From the NCBI GenBank assembly GCA_031370545.1, contig JANMQQ010000300.1, positions 1-5,316 of the forward strand: a DNA stretch of 5,316 bases. The letters are read 5' to 3'. Positions 1 to 5,179 of this stretch are shown here, piece by piece. The notes beneath the pieces are model-generated. The model was not told where the DNA came from and made no database searches. It saw only the letters and a list, made by a program, of their open reading frames with translations. This DNA is from UBA6921 sp031370545 (lineage in GTDB: Bacteria > Pseudomonadota > Gammaproteobacteria > SG8-11). Made by a program: the position numbers and the translations under genes. Numbering within the stretch: the stretch's first letter is position 1; every line of letters starts with the position of its first letter.

Positions 1-27
1 TGTAAAGAACCGCGCTATCCGAACAAT

Positions 28-70
28 AGCGCCCCTTCCCCCTGCAAGGGGGAAGGCGGGGATGGGGGTG
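28..70 (+). repeat. REP-like palindromic repeat, copy 1
   Basis: The core is a perfect 9-bp inverted repeat, CCTTCCCCC (34-42) and GGGGGAAGG (48-56), around the loop TGCAA. A GC-rich spacer and ATGGGGGTG (62-70) follow. The unit recurs in inverted orientation at 94-136; within the 37-base block 34-70 the two copies differ at 4 positions, all in the spacer 57-61. Intergenic position, a strong hairpin and paired inverted copies are typical of REP/BIME-type elements spread by RAYT transposases, but no RAYT gene is in the window. There is no U-run after the stem, so it is not a standard intrinsic terminator. Confidence 0.75.
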
Positions 71-93
71 TGCAAGCACGCCGCTTTTATCAT

Positions 94-136
94 CACCCCC
101 ATTCTAACCTTCCCCCTTGCAGGGGGAAGGGACGCT
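94..136 (-). repeat. REP-like palindromic repeat, copy 2 (inverted)
   Basis: This is the inverted partner of the repeat at 28-70. CACCCCCAT (94-102) is the exact reverse complement of 62-70. The hairpin core is CCTTCCCCC (108-116), loop TTGCA, GGGGGAAGG (122-130). The match continues through GACGCT (131-136), against AGCGCC in copy 1. Together the copies can form either two separate hairpins or one long cruciform or stem over 28-136, with 71-93 as the central loop. Such structures are known to stabilise mRNA 3' ends, to block transcription, or to bind DNA gyrase or IHF in other bacteria. Which applies here cannot be read from the sequence. Confidence 0.75.
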
Positions 137-214
137 TCGTTCGAGCCACTATGTCGAGTTTTATACAAGGTAATTTCCGGATAGAGCGTGAAGCACCAGA
201 CTCACATTCACTCC

Positions 215-220
215 GAGGAG
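215..220 (+). promoter_or_regulatory. Shine-Dalgarno of the 59-residue ORF
   Basis: GAGGAG lies 9 bases ahead of the ATG at 230. It is the strongest ribosome-binding site in the left part of the window. It is the main reason for choosing the ATG at 230 over the upstream in-frame GTG at 188, which has no comparable site. Confidence 0.6.
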
Positions 221-229
221 CATAGGCTG

Positions 230-409
230 ATGGGCGGGACCGTTAAAAAGACGATTTCTCTCGCAGATTTGGCGAAAGAGGCGAAAGGCATCGCGTGTGC
301 AATGCGCCTCAAAGGCGAGCTGCAGACGATGCAGGGTTATTGGAGTAACAAGGCGAAGGTAAAAGGCGTTCTGACCAAGAATGATATGGAACGGTTGCTC
401 AACCGATGA
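230..409 (+). CDS. Small basic hypothetical protein (59 aa)
   Basis: I do not recognise this protein. It starts at ATG 230 behind a good Shine-Dalgarno (GAGGAG, 215-220) and stops with TGA at 407-409. It is rich in Lys and Arg and has no signal peptide, membrane segment or cysteine cluster. It has one cysteine, near residue 23. Residues 8-33 (TISLADLAKEAKG onward) and the C-terminal stretch ending NDMERLLNR look helical. A mixed central part contains GYW (36-38). The stop overlaps the start of a possible 20-codon ORF (ATGA, 406-409), which in turn overlaps sdhE, so the ORF may head the sdhE-ygfX transcript. Upstream, a lone -10-like TTATAC (161-166) has no clear -35. Chance occurrence is possible at this length; the ribosome-binding site and tight packing argue for a real gene. 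Confidence 0.5.
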   Translation: MGGTVKKTISLADLAKEAKGIACAMRLKGELQTMQGYWSNKAKVKGVLTKNDMERLLNR

Positions 410-468
410 AGGGTGTGCGGATTATCACGCTGAAAGCATTTCTCGACAGTCTCGAATCCCGAGCATGA
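406..468 (+). CDS. Possible 20-codon leader or relay ORF between the 59-aa ORF and sdhE
   Basis: An ATG at 406 opens a frame that ends with TGA at 466-468. Its start shares ATGA (406-409) with the stop of the 59-residue ORF, and its stop shares ATGA (465-468) with the sdhE start. The peptide begins MKGVRIITLK and ends LESRA. No Shine-Dalgarno precedes it; instead a short hairpin, CGGTT/AACCG (392-396 and 401-405), abuts the ATG. The arrangement would let ribosomes pass from one frame to the next by termination-reinitiation. It may equally be a chance ORF, or a remnant of a longer C-terminus of the upstream ORF. No function is assigned. Confidence 0.25.
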   Translation: MKGVRIITLKAFLDSLESRA

Positions 469-719
469 TTCAAGATACTAAAACCACCGCCCGCCTGCGC
501 TGGCAATGCCGCCGTGGCATGCTGGAGCTGGACGAATTGCTGCAAAGTTATTTGGATCTTCGCTATGCGAGTGCCGATGTGAACGAACAGGATGCATTTA
601 GCACGTTGTTGACATTATCTGATCAGGAATTATTTGATTACTTCTTCGGCGCACTCGCGCCGCTCGACGCCCAACTACGCAATGTCATCGAACACATACG
701 CTGCGCCGCTCGCGCTTGA
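465..719 (+). CDS. sdhE: SdhE, FAD assembly factor of succinate dehydrogenase (YgfY/CptB family)
   Basis: SdhE is a small cytoplasmic protein that binds SdhA (and FrdA) and promotes covalent FAD attachment to succinate dehydrogenase/fumarate reductase. The 84-residue product matches the usual size of about 80-90. The signature RGxxE is present as R17-G18-M19-L20-E21, inside the conserved block RWQCRRGMLELD (12-23). The acidic helical stretch LTLSDQELFDYF (49-60) is also typical. The start at ATG 465 puts the RGxxE motif at its normal distance from the N-terminus. The same frame is open upstream to 381, but that would add a 28-residue extension unlike the family. There is no strong Shine-Dalgarno, and the start overlaps an upstream stop (ATGA), so coupled translation is likely. 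It is followed by overlapping ygfX, as in Escherichia coli. An older toxin-antitoxin reading of the pair (CptB/CptA) exists; the flavinylation role is better supported. Confidence 0.93.
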   Translation: MIQDTKTTARLRWQCRRGMLELDELLQSYLDLRYASADVNEQDAFSTLLTLSDQELFDYFFGALAPLDAQLRNVIEHIRCAARA

Positions 720-1131
720 GATTGCCCCATCCGTGCCATTCGCGTTGGCGCTGGCGGGTGCGCACGGTGGCGCAGTAGCGGTGCTGGTGATGCTGCCGCT
801 ATCGTACGAGTTGCTTCTGGTTTTGACATTTTTAATTGTGGTGCATGCGGTGTATGTCGTTCGCCGACATGCGTTGCTGTGGAACGCCAAGTCAGTGGTG
901 CGGGTGCTGTGGGATGCTCAGGATGAATGGACGCTCACGCGTCGTGATGGCACAAAATTCTATGCGAAGCTGTTACCCGGCAGCTACCTGCATCCACTGC
1001 TTACCGTGCTGAATTTTAAAGTCACGCGTTGGCACCGTGTGTCGGTGGTGATCTTGCCACCGCGCGTGGATGCCGAAAATTTCCGGCAATTGCGGGTCAG
1101 GTTGATGCTGGCGAGTAGTTCGCCGGAATGA
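682..1131 (+). CDS. ygfX: YgfX family inner-membrane protein (CptA-like), SdhE partner gene
   Basis: From ATG 682 the product is 149 residues, close to the family's usual length of about 135-150. Two hydrophobic helices occupy about residues 17-40 and 42-60, followed by an RR pair. The cytoplasmic part is typical of YgfX: W83-x-L then a short loop and Gly (90), SY (101-102) with a nearby Pro, the LNFK block (110-113), and a C-terminal DAENFRQLRVRL segment (130-141). The start overlaps sdhE by 38 bp and has no obvious ribosome-binding site, so it probably depends on sdhE translation. An in-frame TTG at 634 is the alternative start, but it would add a Ser/Arg-rich stretch. The 3' end overlaps convergent nadB by 35 bp. 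In E. coli the protein was described as a toxin acting on FtsZ and MreB and is genetically linked to SdhE. Its true role in this organism is open. Confidence 0.8.
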   Translation: MSSNTYAAPLALEIAPSVPFALALAGAHGGAVAVLVMLPLSYELLLVLTFLIVVHAVYVVRRHALLWNAKSVVRVLWDAQDEWTLTRRDGTKFYAKLLPGSYLHPLLTVLNFKVTRWHRVSVVILPPRVDAENFRQLRVRLMLASSSPE

Positions 1132-2719
1132 GGACGGTGTTTTGCGGCGCGCGGGACGTATCGACGGTCGGATAGTTCAGCGTGTAGTGTAGCCCGCGGC
1201 TTTCTTTGCGCGCCGTGGCGCAGCGGATGATCAAGTCGGCGACCAGCACCAGATTGCGTAGTTCCAGCAGGTCATTGGTGACGCGGAAATTTCGGTAGTA
1301 GTCGTTGATTTCCTGCGTCAGCAGATCGGTGCGATGTTTCGCGCGTTCCAGACGTTTATCGGTGCGCACGATGCCGACGTAGTCCCACATGAAGCGGCGC
1401 AGCTCATCCCAATTGTGCGACACAACCACTTCTTCGTCTGAATCGGTGACCTGACTTTCATCCCACTCGGGCAGTTCCGGCGGGCGCGGGACGTGGGCGT
1501 CCTGCGCTTCGATATCGTCCTTGGCTGCAGCTGCAAACACCAGGCACTCCAGTAGCGAGTTACTGGCAAGGCGATTGGCGCCGTGCAATCCGGTATGTGC
1601 AATTTCGCCGATGGCGTATAGCCCCGGGATATCGGTGCAACCATGCAAGTCGGTCATTACGCCGCCACAGGTATAATGCGCGGCTGGCACAACCGGGATC
1701 GGCGCGCGCGTAATGTCAATACCGTACTCCAAGCAGCGTGCATACACGGTTGGGAAATGGCTTCTGATGAAGTCCGCAGGTTTGTGGCTGATGTCGAGCA
1801 GCACGTATTGCAGACCCAGGCGTTTAATTTCGTGGTCGATGGCGCGGGCCACGATGTCGCGCGGTGCCAGTTCGCCGCGCGAATCGAAGCGCTGCATGAA
1901 GCGGGTTTTGTCGGGCAGCAGCAGCAAGCCGCCTTCGCCACGCAATGCTTCGGTGACTAAAAATGATTTGGCGCTGGGATGGAACAGGCAGGTTGGATGA
2001 AACTGAATAAATTCTAAATTCGCGACCCGGCACCCGGCACGCCAGGCCATTGCAATTCCGTCGCCGGTCGAGACATCAGGGTTGGTGGTATACAAATACG
2101 CCTTGCTGGCGCCGCCGGTCGCCAGCACCGTAAAGCGCGCGCGATACACCTGCACCTTGCCGCGCTCGCGACCCAGGATATAGGCGCCCAGACAACGGCC
2201 GGGTTCTTTGTCAAGCTTGCGTGCGGTGATCAGATCGACCGCGATGTGGCGTTCGAACAACTGAATATTGCTGCGTCGCCGCACTTGCGCAACCAGGCTG
2301 GTTTCAATTGCCGCGCCAGTGGCATCCGCCGCGTGAATGACGCGCCGGTGGCTATGCCCACCTTCGCGCGTTAAATGATAATGTTCGACCCCATCGGTGC
2401 CTTTCTCTTGCGTGAACGGCACGCCTTGATTGATCAGCCACTCGACTTGTTCCTTGCCATGCGCAGCGGTGTGGCGCACGGCAGCGGGGTCGCATAGCCC
2501 AGCGCCGGTGCGTAAGGTATCGTCCACGTGTGAGTCAACCGAGTCGCTTGCATCCAGCACCGCCGAAACGCCGCCTTGTGCATACACGGTGCTGCCTTCG
2601 GTGATGTCTTTTTTTGCGACCAGGCCAATGCGCAACTGATCGGGCAGGCGTAATGCGAGACTCAGTCCGGCCGCACCGCTGCCGATGATCAACACGTCGA
2701 ATTGAAATTGATGTGCCAT
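1097..2719 (-). CDS. nadB: L-aspartate oxidase (NadB)
   Basis: NadB oxidises L-aspartate to iminoaspartate with oxygen or fumarate as acceptor. This is the first step of de novo NAD synthesis, before NadA makes quinolinate. It is a cytoplasmic enzyme with non-covalent FAD. The 540-residue length equals the E. coli enzyme. The FAD-binding GSGAAG lies at 13-18 and STVYAQGG at 43-50. The substrate loop TREGGHSHRR spans 117-126. Catalytic residues of the succinate dehydrogenase/fumarate reductase superfamily are present: H241 in FHPT, R287 in PRD and H348 in AAHY. These correspond to H244, R290 and H351 in E. coli. The second FAD segment, GEIAHTGLHGANRLASNS, lies at 371-388. A helical C-terminal domain follows (about 435-510). 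The start is ATG 2719, nine residues ahead of the beta strand of the Rossmann fold; the Shine-Dalgarno is weak. It is divergent from rpoE and convergent with ygfX. No defect is visible. Confidence 0.97.
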   Translation of the reverse strand: MAHQFQFDVLIIGSGAAGLSLALRLPDQLRIGLVAKKDITEGSTVYAQGGVSAVLDASDSVDSHVDDTLRTGAGLCDPAAVRHTAAHGKEQVEWLINQGVPFTQEKGTDGVEHYHLTREGGHSHRRVIHAADATGAAIETSLVAQVRRRSNIQLFERHIAVDLITARKLDKEPGRCLGAYILGRERGKVQVYRARFTVLATGGASKAYLYTTNPDVSTGDGIAMAWRAGCRVANLEFIQFHPTCLFHPSAKSFLVTEALRGEGGLLLLPDKTRFMQRFDSRGELAPRDIVARAIDHEIKRLGLQYVLLDISHKPADFIRSHFPTVYARCLEYGIDITRAPIPVVPAAHYTCGGVMTDLHGCTDIPGLYAIGEIAHTGLHGANRLASNSLLECLVFAAAAKDDIEAQDAHVPRPPELPEWDESQVTDSDEEVVVSHNWDELRRFMWDYVGIVRTDKRLERAKHRTDLLTQEINDYYRNFRVTNDLLELRNLVLVADLIIRCATARKESRGLHYTLNYPTVDTSRAPQNTVLIPANYSPAST

Positions 2720-2781
2720 CAGAACGCTTTGTCTAAATAAGCTTTTGTAGGTGGAGAGGATGACGCGCGGCGCTATGTTAT

Positions 2782-2796
2782 CATGCCCGCCGCATG
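2782..2796. repeat. Short inverted repeat in the nadB-rpoE intergenic region
   Basis: CATGC (2782-2786) and GCATG (2792-2796) are a perfect inverted repeat around CCGCC. It sits roughly midway between the two divergent starts, in a stretch dense in GCGC/GCGG tracts. It could be a regulator-binding site for nadB or rpoE. It could also be chance, since the arms are only five bases long. It does not resemble a known operator that I can name. Confidence 0.25.
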
Positions 2797-2822
2797 CGCT
2801 AAGCTACGCGGCGCGGCCACAC

Positions 2823-2828
2823 TATAAC
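2823..2828 (+). promoter_or_regulatory. Weak candidate housekeeping -10 box for rpoE
   Basis: TATAAC matches the sigma-70 -10 consensus at five of six bases and points toward rpoE. No recognisable -35 is found 16-18 bases upstream (TAAGCT at 2800-2805 is poor). Many rpoE genes have an upstream vegetative promoter in addition to the autoregulated one, which makes the position plausible. On the opposite strand I found no better than a poor pair for nadB (TTAGCG/TAACAT, within 2775-2802). Confidence 0.2.
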
Positions 2829-2847
2829 CGACGCGGATAGCCACCGC

Positions 2848-2874
2848 GAACTAACTGTCGAGTCTGCGGTCTAC
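2848..2874 (+). promoter_or_regulatory. Candidate sigma-E autoregulatory promoter of rpoE-rseA-rseB
   Basis: GAACTA (2848-2853) and TCTAC (2870-2874) are separated by exactly 16 bases. The sigma-E (RpoE) promoter form in E. coli is GAACTT, 16 bases, TCTGA or TCTAA, so the boxes match at five of six and four of five positions with ideal spacing. The site lies 42 bases ahead of the rpoE ATG and would start RNA near 2880, leaving a leader of roughly 36 bases. Autoregulation by sigma-E is standard for this operon in gammaproteobacteria. The -10 box lies inside a small inverted repeat, GGTCT (2868-2872) and AGACC (2880-2884). The call rests on motif match and position only. Confidence 0.6.
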
Positions 2875-2889
2875 GTTAAAGACCTGCGC

Positions 2890-2916
2890 TTGGGCTTGTA
2901 CTAAGGGGAAGCCCGA
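2890..2916 (+). promoter_or_regulatory. rpoE leader hairpin with the Shine-Dalgarno in its loop
   Basis: TTGGGCTT (2890-2897) can pair with AAGCCCGA (2909-2916), giving six Watson-Crick pairs at the top, one G-U and one closing A-U pair. The 11-base loop, 2898-2908, contains AAGGGG (2903-2908), the Shine-Dalgarno of rpoE, eight bases ahead of its ATG. The stem ends directly against the start codon. The ribosome-binding site is displayed rather than paired, so this could help or hinder initiation; no regulation can be concluded from sequence alone. Confidence 0.45.
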
Positions 2917-3492
2917 ATGGGTGAGCGAGAGGTCGATCAAGAATTAGTTGTGCAAGTGCAGAAGGGCGATAAACGCGCCTTCGATTTGCTGGTGCTCAAA
3001 TATCAGCACAAGGTCGTCAACTTGATCTCGCGTTATATTCGCGATCACAGTGAAGTTCACGACGTTGCGCAAGAGGCATTTATAAAGGCTTATCGCGCGT
3101 TGCCGCAGTTTCGCGGTGAAAGCGCGTTTTATACCTGGATGTATCGCATCGCCATCAACACGGCGAAGAATTATTTAGTGTCGCAGGGTCGCAAGTTACC
3201 TAATATCGACATTGATGCGCAGGACGCGGAACAATTCGAAGGCGAGTCGGGTCTCAAGGATAACGATACGCCTGAGCGCATTGCATTAAAGGATGAGATC
3301 GAAGCGACCGTATTAAAGGCCATTGAAGATTTACCCGAAGACCTGCGCACCGCGATTACGTTGCGTGAACTGGAGGGGTTGAGTTACGAAGAGATTGCAG
3401 AGACCATGCAGTGCCCGGTCGGTACAGTGCGCTCGCGGATCTTCCGTGCTCGCGAGGCGATTGATAAACGCTTACAACCGCTTTTGGATTAA
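2917..3492 (+). CDS. rpoE: ECF RNA polymerase sigma factor RpoE (SigE/AlgU)
   Basis: This is the extracytoplasmic-stress sigma factor that directs RNA polymerase to envelope-repair genes. The 191-residue product is the same length as E. coli RpoE and very similar throughout. The sigma-2 domain covers about residues 8-92: DVAQEAFIKAYRAL (49-62) is region 2.2, and RGESAFYTWMYRIAINTAKN (66-85) is the -10 melting and recognition part. An acidic linker (about 97-125) leads to the sigma-4 domain (128-187), whose helix-turn-helix LSYEEIAETMQCPVGTVRSR (155-174) reads the -35 box. The start at ATG 2917 has the Shine-Dalgarno AAGGGG. It is first in an operon with rseA 21 bp downstream, and is probably controlled by its own product through the site at 2848-2874 and by RseA after translation. 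Confidence 0.97.
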   Translation: MGEREVDQELVVQVQKGDKRAFDLLVLKYQHKVVNLISRYIRDHSEVHDVAQEAFIKAYRALPQFRGESAFYTWMYRIAINTAKNYLVSQGRKLPNIDIDAQDAEQFEGESGLKDNDTPERIALKDEIEATVLKAIEDLPEDLRTAITLRELEGLSYEEIAETMQCPVGTVRSRIFRAREAIDKRLQPLLD

Positions 3493-3513
3493 CTTGCAGC
3501 AGTAGGTGTCGAA

Positions 3514-4113
3514 ATGACTGAAACGGAAATGAACGGTGAAAGGCTCTCCGCACTGGTCGATGGTGAGCTGAACGGAGCTGAATATGGACAGGCTCTTGAT
3601 GCCATTAACTTAAGTCCTGAGCTAAGACAGCGTTGGATGCGTTACCACACTGCTTCCGATGCATTGAAAAAAAGTCTGCCCGCCGCGCTTTTAAAACCAG
3701 ATTTTTCCTCCCGTGTAATGCAGGCCATTGACGCCGAACCGACCATATTCGCGCCACGCAACATCAAGCACAAAATTAATCCTCTCGTAAAACAATTCGC
3801 GGGATTGGCTATCGCCGCTTCGGTTACCGCAGTTGCGGTGTTGGGTGTCCAGACCTGGCGCTTGGAGCCGGTGGCCGAGCCCATCGCCACAGCGGTACAG
3901 GTTACTCCGCCGGTTGCAGATTTGATTCGTCCGGTTGCGACGACTGCCACGGCATCTTCAGTAACTACAGTGACCGTCGATGCCGATAACGCAGCGCTGC
4001 CTGCGCATGTGCAATCGCAAATTAATCAATACCTGTTGAATCACCAGAACGCACTCACCGCACAACGCATGCTGCCGTATGCCCGTATCGTCGGCTATGC
4101 GGCGGAACAATGA
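3514..4113 (+). CDS. rseA: Anti-sigma-E factor RseA (MucA)
   Basis: This is a single-pass inner-membrane protein that holds RpoE inactive. Under envelope stress it is cut in turn by DegS and RseP, and ClpXP finishes the cytoplasmic part. The 199-residue product lies between P. aeruginosa MucA (194) and E. coli RseA (216). The cytoplasmic anti-sigma domain (about 7-75) opens with the typical ERLSALVDGEL (9-19) and contains RQRWMRYHTASDAL (38-51). One membrane helix spans about 93-112. A Pro/Thr/Val/Ala-rich periplasmic linker (117-160) follows. It ends in the conserved RseA C-terminal region, with INQYLLNHQ (170-178) and LPYARIVGY (187-195), which in the family contacts RseB. The start at ATG 3514 follows AGGTG (3504-3508). 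An in-frame ATG at 3529 would also preserve the domain. Its stop overlaps rseB (ATGA). Confidence 0.95.
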   Translation: MTETEMNGERLSALVDGELNGAEYGQALDAINLSPELRQRWMRYHTASDALKKSLPAALLKPDFSSRVMQAIDAEPTIFAPRNIKHKINPLVKQFAGLAIAASVTAVAVLGVQTWRLEPVAEPIATAVQVTPPVADLIRPVATTATASSVTTVTVDADNAALPAHVQSQINQYLLNHQNALTAQRMLPYARIVGYAAEQ

Positions 4114-5108
4114 GATTGTTGAATAACGGCGTGATGTCTATGAGCCTTGCCCGAGCCTGCGCGCTGTTGATTGTCTCCACGTCGGCGTGTGCTGTGGATA
4201 GCGACCCCGCTGCGTTGAATTTGTTGAAAACCATGCACAGCGCCGGGCGCCAGCTGAATTACCAGGGCACGTTTGTGTACGTGAACAGCGGCAAAATGGA
4301 GTCCATGCGCATTTATCATCGCGTTGATGAAAAAGGCGATCATGATCGCATGGTGCATTTAAACGGCAGCACGCGCGAAGTGATTCGCGACGGCGACAAA
4401 GTCACCTGCATCCTGTCTGACAAAAAATCCGTACATGTCAGCAAGCTTGACAGCAGTGCCCAACATATTTTGTCAGCGCTGCCGTCCAACTTCAGCGAAT
4501 TTACCCAGTACTACACCTTTGCTCTCGCCGGGCAAGACCGCGTCGCGGGTCGTGCCACCAAAGTGGTGCATGTTAATCCGCGCGACAAGTTTCGTTACGG
4601 CTATCGTTTCTGGCTGGATGCTGAGAATGGTTTGCTGCTGAAGTCGCAGGTTTTGACAGTTGATGGAGTGCCGATCGAACAATTGATGTTTACTTCAATC
4701 GAAGTGGTTCGAGAGATTGCGCCCGAACTGCTTAAGTCGGAATTGAAGGGTGAGCGCTATACCGTGACTGAAGACAAAAGCGAGGACGTGACCAAACCGG
4801 GCATGGCACTCAGCTGGCGCGTCGCGCATCCGCCGTTGGGTTTTCAGTCGACCGGGCACGATATTCGCTACGTTATTGCCGACGGGGTTCCGACTCATCA
4901 CATTGTATTGTCGGATGGCCTGGCGTCGGTGTCGGTGTATATCGAAAAGCTCGACGCCAGTAAAAAGCGCTTCGTTGGTTCGTCTTACATGGGCGCCGTG
5001 AATATTCATGGCGTTGTGGTTGATGAGCATCAAGTCACCGTGGTTGGCGAGGTTCCGGCGGCGACGGTGAAAATGGTTGCGGATTCCATTCAGTTTGTAA
5101 AACCGTAG
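4110..5108 (+). CDS. rseB: Periplasmic sigma-E regulatory protein RseB (MucB)
   Basis: RseB binds the periplasmic part of RseA and shields it from proteolysis; lipopolysaccharide or mislocalised lipoprotein signals release it. The product has 332 residues, against about 316-318 in MucB and E. coli RseB. A signal peptide covers about residues 1-28, with a short basic start, a hydrophobic core (13-24) and a likely signal peptidase I cut after ACA (26-28). The large LolA-like domain (about 30-200) contains the family signature LNYQGTFVYVNSG (49-61), REVIRDGD (89-96) and a conserved YGYRFWLDAENGLLLKSQ stretch (163-180). The small C-terminal domain (about 225-330) ends with HQVTVVGEVPAATVKMVADS (307-326). 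It starts at the ATGA shared with rseA and has only a weak ribosome-binding site, so it is probably translationally coupled. In-frame ATG codons lie just downstream (residues 9 and 11) and would shorten the signal peptide's N-region. Confidence 0.94.
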   Translation: MRLLNNGVMSMSLARACALLIVSTSACAVDSDPAALNLLKTMHSAGRQLNYQGTFVYVNSGKMESMRIYHRVDEKGDHDRMVHLNGSTREVIRDGDKVTCILSDKKSVHVSKLDSSAQHILSALPSNFSEFTQYYTFALAGQDRVAGRATKVVHVNPRDKFRYGYRFWLDAENGLLLKSQVLTVDGVPIEQLMFTSIEVVREIAPELLKSELKGERYTVTEDKSEDVTKPGMALSWRVAHPPLGFQSTGHDIRYVIADGVPTHHIVLSDGLASVSVYIEKLDASKKRFVGSSYMGAVNIHGVVVDEHQVTVVGEVPAATVKMVADSIQFVKP

Positions 5109-5179
5109 TTAGTTTTTTGTTGTATGCAGCACCACCGGCGGAAATTCCACATTCAACTTTTCAGGGCTTAAGGTGAACC

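Noticed and set aside
28..136. CRISPR-like or intrinsic-terminator reading of the repeated hairpins
   Set aside because: There are only two copies, in inverted orientation with unequal context, and no U-run follows either stem.
188..229. GTG start at 188 extending the 59-residue ORF by 14 residues
   Set aside because: There is no Shine-Dalgarno ahead of it, while ATG 230 has GAGGAG at a good distance.
381..464. Open upstream extension of the sdhE frame
   Set aside because: It would give SdhE a 28-residue extension unlike the family and overlaps the end of the 59-residue ORF; ATG 465 gives a normal-length protein.
1643..2000. Rightward open frames antisense to nadB
   Set aside because: They are shadows of the strongly conserved nadB coding sequence, with no ribosome-binding site or recognisable protein features.
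4176..4193. Lipoprotein signal (lipobox) in RseB around Cys27
   Set aside because: The residue three before the cysteine is Thr rather than Leu/Val/Ile, and an ACA signal peptidase I site fits better, as in periplasmic RseB/MucB.
4095..5033. Leftward open frames antisense to rseB
   Set aside because: They lie inside a well-conserved rseB with coding constraint on the plus strand; the His-rich composition is an artefact of the opposite strand.
5084..5122. Terminator after rseB, suggested by the T-run at 5113-5118
   Set aside because: No GC-rich stem precedes the T-run; only a weak A/T pairing is possible.
5140..5165. Sigma-E promoter for the mucD-like gene (GGAAATT or CAACTT as -35)
   Set aside because: No TCTGA/TCTAA-like -10 occurs at 15-17 bases from either box.
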